32,415 nucleotides of DNA, taken from positions 1 through 32,415 of the forward strand of contig CAJOLZ010000025.1 in assembly GCA_905235575.1 (NCBI GenBank), written 5' to 3'. Below, piece by piece: positions 27,232 through 32,415 of this stretch. The notes under the pieces are model-generated. The model saw only the letters and a program-made list of their open reading frames with translations, was not told the DNA's origin and made no database searches. The translations under genes were made by a program, and so were the position numbers. Position 1 is the first letter of the stretch. The number at the start of each line of letters is the position of its first letter. This stretch comes from an uncultured Bacteroidaceae bacterium (GTDB lineage Bacteria; Bacteroidota; Bacteroidia; Bacteroidales; Bacteroidaceae).

Positions 27232-28080
27232 TTATTGTATCTTGTTTCTGGAGAAATGGTTCATGATGATGCGTCCGCTGATACTCAGCACCAGCACGAT
27301 GAGAGTAAGTACAACGGCAGCAGCATAGGCGCGGTCCTGCACCTCGAGCGACGGCGACTGCAACTGGAAATAGACGCTCAGCGGCAGTGTGGCTGTCTGT
27401 TGCGTGAGGCTGGTGGGAATTCGGTCAGAGAAGCCTGCCGTGAACATGACACCTGCAGCGTCACCAATGGCACGACCGATGCTGAGCAGCGTGGCTGTGG
27501 CAATGGCGGGAGCTATCTGGCGCACAATCACAGCGATGGTCTCCCACCGCGTGGAACCCAGACTATAGGCAGCCTCCATCAGTTCGGTTGGGATGGTCTT
27601 TGCCACTTCGTCCATCGAACGGATGAAGATGGGTATGATGAGCAGCGTCACGACAATGGTACCTCCCAGCAAGGAAGCACGCACGCCGAAGTATATCATG
27701 AGGGTGAATCCGAACGCACCATATACGATGCTCGGAATGCCAAACAGCACGTCGTAGGCCAGACGGGCTATGAAGGCGAAACGCGAGCCGGGCTTCAGAT
27801 ATACGTTCAGGAAGAACACGACGGGAATGGATATAGCCAGACCAAGCACGGTGGCACCACCTACGATGTAGAGCGAACCCACAATGGCATTCAGGAATCC
27901 GCCGCCGCCACCCATGTAGAATCCCCCACCGGGGAGCGAACTCACCATCTCCCACGAAAGCAAGGGGAAGCCTCGCATGAACACAGAGAGTACCACACTG
28001 GCCACAAAATAGATGACCATTGCAACAGCTGCATACATGAACAGCCTGGCAAGATATTCTTCTATGATACTTCTTTTCAT
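27232..28080 (-). CDS. pstA: Phosphate ABC transporter permease PstA
   Basis: The 282-residue protein has about six membrane helices. The binding-protein-dependent transport motif (EAA loop) is EAAYSLGSTRWETIAVIVRQ (about 170-190), which contacts the ATPase. Further family segments are YDVLFGIPSIVYGAFGFTLM and SIGRAIGDAAGVMFTAGF. With PstC it forms the phosphate channel in the inner membrane. It starts 14 nt after pstC and is followed by pstB after 3 nt. Confidence 0.93.
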   Translation of the reverse strand: MKRSIIEEYLARLFMYAAVAMVIYFVASVVLSVFMRGFPLLSWEMVSSLPGGGFYMGGGGGFLNAIVGSLYIVGGATVLGLAISIPVVFFLNVYLKPGSRFAFIARLAYDVLFGIPSIVYGAFGFTLMIYFGVRASLLGGTIVVTLLIIPIFIRSMDEVAKTIPTELMEAAYSLGSTRWETIAVIVRQIAPAIATATLLSIGRAIGDAAGVMFTAGFSDRIPTSLTQQTATLPLSVYFQLQSPSLEVQDRAYAAAVVLTLIVLVLSISGRIIMNHFSRNKIQ

Positions 28081-28094
28081 GATATCTTAATTTC

Positions 28095-28979
28095 TTATTG
28101 GGCTTCTATCTTCTTGAGCACAAGACGCGAGAAGAGGTTAAACACCAACACCACAAAGAAAAGGATGAAGGCGGCAAACATGAGCGCACTCTCGTAGAGT
28201 GGCATCGAGAGCATCTCTCCATAGTTGTTGGCAATCAGAGCCGGGATGGGATAACAGGCATCGAGCAGCGAATTGGGAGCTATGGCAAGATTGCCGCACA
28301 CCATAATCACGGCTATGGTCTCGCCCATCACACGGCTGGCTGCAAGTACAATGGCTGCAAGGATACCGGGAAGGGTCTTGCGCAGAACCACATGCTTGGT
28401 GGCCTGCCAACGGGTGGCACCCAGCGCAAAAGTGGCCTCGCGCAGTTCGTGCGACACGTTGCTGAATATCTCGATGAACAGACTTACAAGCAGAGGAATG
28501 ACCATGACACCAAGCACGATGCCGCAGGCCAAGACAGTGTAGCCAGTTGTGTTACGCCCCACCCAAGGAGCAGCGACATTGGACACCCAAGGCACGATGA
28601 GCAACATACCCCACACACCGTAGATGACAGAAGGCAGACCTGCCAGGATGTCGAGGAACGGATAGACGAAACGGCGCACTACGCTGTGGGAATACTCCGT
28701 CAGGTAGATGGCCATCAACATCGAGATGGGGATGGAGATAATCAGTGCCAGACCAGACACCCACAACGTGCCCATCAGGAAGGGGAAGAAGCCAAACTGG
28801 TTCTTCATCGGCTTCCACTCACTGGCAGAAAGCAAATCCCAAAGCGAGTGCTCATGCAGAATGGGCGATGCTTTCATATAAAGACCGATGCCCATAGCCA
28901 CTACGAGCAGCAGGCTACTTATTGTCAGAATAAACATCAAGTAGCCTGCGGTACGGTCTTTCAGCAGTCTGTGGCTCAC
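28095..28979 (-). CDS. pstC: Phosphate ABC transporter permease PstC
   Basis: The 294-residue permease has about six membrane helices. PstC-type segments are FPFLMGTLWVSGLALIISIP, FLDILAGLPSVIYGVWGML, the EAA loop REATFALGATRWQATKHVVL (about 185-205) and SRVMGETIAVIMVCGN. It pairs with PstA in the inner membrane and takes phosphate from PstS. It starts 21 nt after pstS, which fits one transcript. Confidence 0.93.
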   Translation of the reverse strand: MSHRLLKDRTAGYLMFILTISSLLLVVAMGIGLYMKASPILHEHSLWDLLSASEWKPMKNQFGFFPFLMGTLWVSGLALIISIPISMLMAIYLTEYSHSVVRRFVYPFLDILAGLPSVIYGVWGMLLIVPWVSNVAAPWVGRNTTGYTVLACGIVLGVMVIPLLVSLFIEIFSNVSHELREATFALGATRWQATKHVVLRKTLPGILAAIVLAASRVMGETIAVIMVCGNLAIAPNSLLDACYPIPALIANNYGEMLSMPLYESALMFAAFILFFVVLVFNLFSRLVLKKIEAQ

Positions 28980-29000
28980 GTCGCTATCAGGATTGAATCC

Positions 29001-29978
29001 TTACTTCACGCCCAGTTTCTCCAGGCTGGCATCCAGTTTCTCCTGTGGGATGGCAATGTAGCCCTGTGCTGAATTGGAGGCTTGTCCGTCGGTCAGGATA
29101 TAGCGCAGGAACTCAACGACAACGGGATTTGTAGGTATGCCGTTCGACACGAAGTAGAGGTCGCGTGCCGGAGGCGAAGGATAACGTCCGTCCTTGATGG
29201 CTTCCACCACACCTTCCTTCGTTGCATAGAAGTCTTCTTCGGGGTCAATCTGTCCGTTCTCGTTCACGTCAATGGGAGCGACAGCCAGATTGGGATGAGG
29301 TTTGCCCGTTGTGATGTCATAGGCAAAACCGATATTGTTCAGTCCGATGGCGTTCACATCCTTCTGCACTGCCTCTGCCAGTCCCGGGTCGCCGAAGACA
29401 GCCGTGCCCAGCAGATCCTCCTGCTTCTTGCCCAGATAGAGTGCCCAGGTCTCGGCAGCGCCACAAGCGTCGCTACGGGTATAGACACTCACGGGAGTGC
29501 TGTTGCCATTCTCTACCACCTCGCCCCAGGTCTTGATGGTGCCGGTGATGAAGAGACCGATCAGCTGGTCGCGTGTCACGCCATGCTTCATGAGGTCTGC
29601 CATTACAGGATTATTTGCGTTGATGGTCGGAACCACAGCATCCTTAGCTACGGCAAAACCCACTGCGCCGTTGGCAATCTCTGCCTCGCCCAGTTCGCGG
29701 CTCACCATGCCGAAGTCAACTACTTTTGCAAGTGCGTCGGTAATACCTTTGCCAGCGCCGCCAGCCGAGACATCTATCGTCACGCCGGGGTGCAGAGCCT
29801 GAAAATCGTTGGCCCACTGTACAGCCAAGGGATACAGGGCAAATGCGCCTGACAGCGAGATCTCACCGCTCAGTCCGTCTTCACCCACCTGTGCCTTCTT
29901 GCCGCCGCAGCTGCTGAGGCTTGCGGATGTGGCAACGATTGCAGCCACTGTTGCAAATTTGATAAAGGACTTTTTCAT
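29001..29978 (-). CDS. pstS: Phosphate-binding lipoprotein PstS
   Basis: This 325-residue lipoprotein (signal MKKSFIKFATVAAIVATSAS, lipobox LSSC, Cys24) has the PstS fold. Phosphate-contact segments are SGAFALYPLAVQWANDF, SAGGAGKGITDALAKVVDFG, SRELGEAE and RSDACGAAETWALYLG. It captures phosphate in the periplasm for PstC and PstA. An EF-hand-like 12-residue loop (DVNENGQIDPEE, encoded by 29235-29270) sits in the second lobe, before FYATKEGVVEAIKDGRYPSP. An upstream in-frame ATG at 30005 would add nine residues ahead of a clean lipoprotein signal, so the start at 29978 is preferred. It lies 34 nt after the porin gene. Confidence 0.92.
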   Translation of the reverse strand: MKKSFIKFATVAAIVATSASLSSCGGKKAQVGEDGLSGEISLSGAFALYPLAVQWANDFQALHPGVTIDVSAGGAGKGITDALAKVVDFGMVSRELGEAEIANGAVGFAVAKDAVVPTINANNPVMADLMKHGVTRDQLIGLFITGTIKTWGEVVENGNSTPVSVYTRSDACGAAETWALYLGKKQEDLLGTAVFGDPGLAEAVQKDVNAIGLNNIGFAYDITTGKPHPNLAVAPIDVNENGQIDPEEDFYATKEGVVEAIKDGRYPSPPARDLYFVSNGIPTNPVVVEFLRYILTDGQASNSAQGYIAIPQEKLDASLEKLGVK

Positions 29979-30012
29979 GTCGTTGTATTTTGATTTTATG
30001 GTCATTCTTTTC

Positions 30013-31002
30013 TCAATAAGTCAGGATAGCCTGCACCTCAGCCAGGTTGCGATGTGTGTCGTCGTTCTGGAAGCTGTGGGTGTATGCGGCCTGAACGCGC
30101 AGGTTCTTGATGGGGCTGATGTTCACACCCACCTGCACATTGTGCTGATAAGCATCTCCGTCTTTGTCGGGCTCGAAATAGTCGTAGCTCAGTATGGGCT
30201 GAACCATTTTGTGCACCTGATATCCAGCCTGGGCATATACGCCATTGCTGTGCGCTGAAGCGGTCTTACCCCACAGATACTCACTGCGGAGAGTCAGTCG
30301 TTTGTCTTTCCATTCCACGCCGGTGCTGGCACGGTTGCGGGTATGTTCTTCGTGGCGAGCACCGTACGAACCAGCATAGAAACCGCCCGTGATGGACAGC
30401 TGCTGCACGGGTTTGATGCGCACGAAGGTTGCAACGTCTTTCTCGTTGTTCTCGTCCTTCATGTTGATGCCGCTGCCGTTGAATACACCGATGCTATAGT
30501 TGAGCACGTCGAAGCCGTCCTTCTTGATGGTGCTACCGTAGAGCATGATACCGATGTCGCGTCCGTTGGCCTTGATGCCACTCAAGTCGCTGTATCCGTT
30601 CAGTTGTGCCACGGCTGCAGGATTCTCGATGAGAAGAGCGTTGGCCGGACCATAGAGTGTCTCCTGCGAGAACTGCACTTTGAACTCGCCCACCTGGAAG
30701 TTCACTTCGGGCAAGATTTTCCAGCGGAAATAGGCGTCGATGACCTTCACGCTGGTCTCGTACTCAGCCTGAATGACGTAGTCTACCTTCGAATGCAGGT
30801 TACCTTTCAAGCCCAGACGCACACGGCGTATGTCGAAACCATGCTTCGTCTCGGGTTGGTCGTCGTAGGAATAACGTCCGTTAATCAATGCGGTAACCTT
30901 GGGGACGAGCGATACGCTCTCTTTCTGAGCTTCCTGCGCCCATGCGGCACCGCTCACCATAAGTGCGATCGTTGCCAGAATTACTTTTGCTTCCGTTTTC
31001 AT
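30013..31002 (-). CDS. Phosphate-selective porin (OprO/OprP family), outer membrane
   Basis: The 329-residue protein has a signal peptide (residues 1-23, ending AAWAQ) and alternating beta strands to the C-terminus, which ends in an aromatic residue (LTY) as expected for a barrel. Segments such as FDIRRVRLGLKGNLHSKVDY, FQVGEFKVQFSQETLYG and LRSEYLWGK match the OprO/OprP porin family. It is the first gene of the pst operon, which supports a role in passing phosphate or polyphosphate through the outer membrane. True selectivity cannot be read from the sequence, since family members in Bacteroidota vary. Confidence 0.85.
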   Translation of the reverse strand: MKTEAKVILATIALMVSGAAWAQEAQKESVSLVPKVTALINGRYSYDDQPETKHGFDIRRVRLGLKGNLHSKVDYVIQAEYETSVKVIDAYFRWKILPEVNFQVGEFKVQFSQETLYGPANALLIENPAAVAQLNGYSDLSGIKANGRDIGIMLYGSTIKKDGFDVLNYSIGVFNGSGINMKDENNEKDVATFVRIKPVQQLSITGGFYAGSYGARHEEHTRNRASTGVEWKDKRLTLRSEYLWGKTASAHSNGVYAQAGYQVHKMVQPILSYDYFEPDKDGDAYQHNVQVGVNISPIKNLRVQAAYTHSFQNDDTHRNLAEVQAILTY

Positions 31003-31032
31003 GCCTTTTAACTGTAATTACTTTATCCACCG

Positions 31033-31063
31033 CAAAATTACCCATCTCTGCCCGTCCGCACAA
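31033..31063 (-). promoter_or_regulatory. Promoter of the porin-pst operon
   Basis: TAATTTTG on the minus strand (31033-31040) is an exact -7 box, with TTG (31061-31063) 20 nt upstream. Transcription would start near 31026, about 24 nt before the porin ATG. Confidence 0.75.
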
Positions 31064-31081
31064 TACCATAAAAGGGGTATT
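31062..31081. promoter_or_regulatory. Inverted repeat overlapping the porin-pst -33 element, possible operator
   Basis: AATACC (31062-31067) and GGTATT (31076-31081) are inverted with an 8-nt spacer and cover the -33 region. A second short inverted repeat, GCCC...GGGC, lies just upstream (about 31084-31097). The location suits a regulator-binding site. The pattern is not the E. coli PhoB box, and the regulator is unknown. Confidence 0.35.
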
Positions 31082-31130
31082 ATGCCCTTTTGAGGGCAAA
31101 CAGGAAGCAAATTGCGAAGAAAAGAAAACT

Positions 31131-31164
31131 AAAAGAGCCCCCGGAGATGCCTCCGAAGGGCTCT
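31131..31164 (-). terminator. Rho-independent terminator of the LEA-like lipoprotein gene
   Basis: On the minus strand the arms AGAGCCC (31158-31164) and GGGCTCT (31134-31140), with inner CGGAG/CTCCG pairs, are followed by TTTTAGTTTTC. It begins 28 nt after the stop codon at 31193. Confidence 0.85.
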
Positions 31165-31192
31165 GTGTTTCAGTAATGAATGCGTCTGCGGC

Positions 31193-31804
31193 TTAGAGAC
31201 CCAGCTTCTTCTTGGCATCGCTGGCAGCCTTGGCAGCAGCCTCGTCTACCTTCTCAGCGGCCTTGGTAGCAGCCTCGTCCACCTTCTCAGCGGCCTTTGT
31301 GGCAGCCTCGTCCACCTTTTCAGCGGCAGCGTCCTTGGCGTCTTCCACCTTCTGGGCAGCAGCGTCCTTCACATCCTCGGCAGCCTGATTGGCAGCAGCC
31401 TCGGCATTCTCCTTGGCAGCAACGGCAGCGGACTCGAGTGTGGCAGGAAGAGCCTTGAGAGCCTCAACAGCACCCAGTTCCTCCAGCTTCTGCTGGTTCT
31501 CGTTCAGGATTGTGCCCACGCTCTGCACCAGAGCGTTAACCATTTCTTCCTTACCCTCTTGAGCAAGTTCGCCGGCCTTGGCTACAATCTCTTGCAGAGC
31601 ATTGGTGATTTCCTCTGCATTACCAGCCTCGATAGCAGCGGTCAGCGTCTGCGAAGCGTTCTGCACGGGGCACTCGCTGCAAGATTCCTGCTCACAGCAT
31701 GTCGAATCAGCGGCCTCCTCGGCGGTGGCGCCGGCCTTGTTACCCGTACAAGCAGCAAAACTGAATGTTGCAGCAACTGCTACCAATGAAAAAAACTTTT
31801 TCAT
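31193..31804 (-). CDS. Lipoprotein with 11-residue LEA-like amphipathic repeats
   Basis: The 203-residue protein has a lipoprotein signal (lipobox FAAC, Cys19), then a cysteine cluster (TCCEQESCSECP, about 35-46), a helical middle (about 50-130) and an Ala/Lys/Glu-rich tail. The tail holds five consecutive 11-residue units of the form VDEAATKAAEK (about 141-195). Three of the units are nearly identical at the DNA level (33-bp repeats, about 31240-31338). Eleven-residue Ala/Lys/Glu/Asp repeats are the hallmark of group 3 LEA proteins and of some apolipoprotein-like helices that protect proteins or membranes under stress. The function here is unknown. Its own promoter, a leader of about 170 nt and a terminator make it a single-gene unit. 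Confidence 0.8.
   Translation of the reverse strand: MKKFFSLVAVAATFSFAACTGNKAGATAEEAADSTCCEQESCSECPVQNASQTLTAAIEAGNAEEITNALQEIVAKAGELAQEGKEEMVNALVQSVGTILNENQQKLEELGAVEALKALPATLESAAVAAKENAEAAANQAAEDVKDAAAQKVEDAKDAAAEKVDEAATKAAEKVDEAATKAAEKVDEAAAKAASDAKKKLGL
31240..31338 (-). repeat. Three tandem 33-bp coding repeats
   Basis: Three head-to-tail units of 33 bp (11 codons) encode VDEAATKAAEK or close variants. The units differ by a few bases only, so they are recent duplications and could vary in number between strains. Confidence 0.75.
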
Positions 31805-31909
31805 AACTTTTTTCTCGACCCATCCTCGTCAACCTCGTTCGAGAGGCCACGGCGGAGTGGGATTTCTCTAAATTGTTTATTATGTTAGATAACACTTTCA
31901 ACTAAAACC

Positions 31910-31932
31910 GACCGACCCGTCTCGGACCGGTC
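31910..31932 (-). promoter_or_regulatory. Hairpin in the long leader of the lipoprotein gene
   Basis: The 23-nt sequence GACCGGTCCG...GGTCGGTC on the minus strand pairs as 5 bp, a 2x2 internal loop, 3 bp and a 3-nt loop. It lies about 105-130 nt before the ATG. It has no T run, so it could stabilise or regulate the transcript rather than end it. Confidence 0.4.
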
Positions 31933-31983
31933 TTACGCACAGCATATTATGGATACGCGCGCGCCTTCATCCGAAATCGAATG

Positions 31984-32014
31984 CAAAATTATGCTTTTTT
32001 CATCTTTCGACAAA
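31984..32014 (-). promoter_or_regulatory. Promoter of the LEA-like lipoprotein gene
   Basis: TTTG (32011-32014), a 19-nt spacer and TAATTTTG (31984-31991) on the minus strand match the full Bacteroidota consensus. This is the best promoter in the window. Confidence 0.8.
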
Positions 32015-32101
32015 GTTTTTAAGGAAAAAACATACTCTCGGACAGGTTTTTACCCATGAATGGCTAGAGAAACATACCCGAATCCGAATCGGGCTTACAA
32101 A

Positions 32102-32170
32102 CGCAACGTGGTGCGACAGCCGTCGCACCACGTTGCGTTGCCCGTCGCAGCACGCTGCGTCATGCAACGC
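32102..32170 (+). repeat. Intergenic hairpin repeat, copy D (perfect 16-bp stem)
   Basis: Bases 32102-32117 and 32122-32137 are perfect reverse complements around the loop AGCC. The rest (to 32170) contains GCAGCACGCTGC and a GCAACGC that can pair with GCGTTGC in the first hairpin's right arm, giving an alternative fold. It starts 2 nt beyond the stop of the right-edge gene. Confidence 0.85.
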
Positions 32171-32171
32171 A

Positions 32172-32415
32172 CTACTGCTTAGGCAGAGGCTTTTCAGTCA
32201 TTAAACCGTCTATATATATATTCCGGACGAAACCTTCCTCCTCGTCCATGTACCTATACCAGACTCGTTTCTCGAAATCCTCTTCTGTCGGCCACTCAGG
32301 AAGCATCAGAGGCTTATCCATGCGCTCCTCCTTTATTTCATATTCAACGGAACAATTGTCTTCGTTGCGCATGTCGATTTTCGCTTTAACATAGAGAAAA
32401 AGTTCCTTGCCGCGA
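32172..32415 (-). CDS. Unrecognised protein, C-terminal 81 residues only
   Basis: The frame is open to the right edge of the window. Reading in, it shows GKELFLYVKAKIDMRNEDNC before a possible internal Met at 32372, and it ends DGLMTEKPLPKQ. Because nothing stops the frame upstream, this is more likely the end of a longer protein than a 66-residue gene starting at 32372. The segment is acidic, rich in Glu, Asp and aromatic residues (PEWPTEEDFEKRVWYRYMDE), with no signal peptide, membrane helix or motif I recognise. Hairpin repeat D follows its stop codon directly and may shape the transcript end. Confidence 0.55.
   Translation of the reverse strand, partial: RGKELFLYVKAKIDMRNEDNCSVEYEIKEERMDKPLMLPEWPTEEDFEKRVWYRYMDEEEGFVRNIYIDGLMTEKPLPKQ

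Larger units (their letters stand above)
31805..32101. other. Leader and upstream region of the LEA-like lipoprotein gene
   Basis: No coding frame is supported here. From the inferred start near 31977 to the ATG the leader is about 170 nt and contains a 23-nt hairpin (31910-31932). The remaining part up to repeat copy D is A/T-rich, with A and T runs. Confidence 0.55.

Noticed and set aside
27235..29072. Plus-strand open frames opposite pstA and pstC
   Set aside because: The products are very rich in His, Gln, Glu and Gly, mirroring hydrophobic codons of the membrane proteins on the other strand.
1524..32170. CRISPR array
   Set aside because: The four related repeats are kilobases apart, not regularly spaced with spacers, and no cas genes are present.

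Overview
The window reads as a chromosome segment of a member of the order Bacteroidales, most likely Prevotellaceae. The evidence is Bacteroidota-type promoters (TTG/TTTG, a gap of 19-21 nt, then TAnnTTTG), A/T-rich leaders mostly without Shine-Dalgarno motifs, a BspA-like leucine-rich-repeat surface protein, Bacteroidota-type ribosomal proteins (a cysteine-poor L36, an acidic Ala/Glu tail on L17) and the gene order rpsL-rpsG-fusA-rpsJ without tuf. The genus assignment is inference.

Layout from left to right: (1) the 5' part of a BspA-like secreted protein (minus strand, runs off the left edge); (2) a 638-nt gap holding two promoters, a 148-bp fold-back element and a palindromic repeat; (3) a small RlpA-like secreted protein (plus strand) whose 3' end overlaps the convergent outer-membrane channel gene by 74 bp; (4) a tripartite RND efflux operon (adaptor, pump, TolC-like channel; minus strand); (5) the str-S10-spc-alpha ribosomal super-operon on the minus strand from rpsL (25890) to rplQ (7995), 33 genes including secY, map, infA, fusA and rpoA, with a strong terminator after rplQ; (6) a phosphate-uptake operon on the minus strand: OprO/P-type porin, pstS, pstC, pstA, pstB; (7) a small lipoprotein made of 11-residue LEA-like repeats, with its own promoter, a long leader and a terminator; (8) the 3' end of an unrecognised gene that runs off the right edge.

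How the genes work together: the central block makes most of the 30S and 50S proteins, the RNA polymerase alpha subunit, EF-G, IF-1, the SecYEG core subunit and methionine aminopeptidase. The efflux operon supplies all three parts of an envelope-spanning pump. The phosphate operon supplies an outer-membrane channel, a lipoprotein phosphate binder and an inner-membrane ABC transporter.

The least-explained signal is a four-copy intergenic hairpin family (1524, 7818, 26208, 32102). All copies are in the same orientation, with 16-nt arms and a 4-nt loop. Base changes between copies are often compensated across the stem, which points to selection on the structure. Other points worth a look are an RlpA-like protein lacking the usual catalytic glutamate, an EF-hand-like loop inside PstS, an atypical DEST Walker-B segment in PstB, and a MITE-like fold-back at 1313-1460. 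Most of the window is otherwise ordinary, highly conserved housekeeping DNA.
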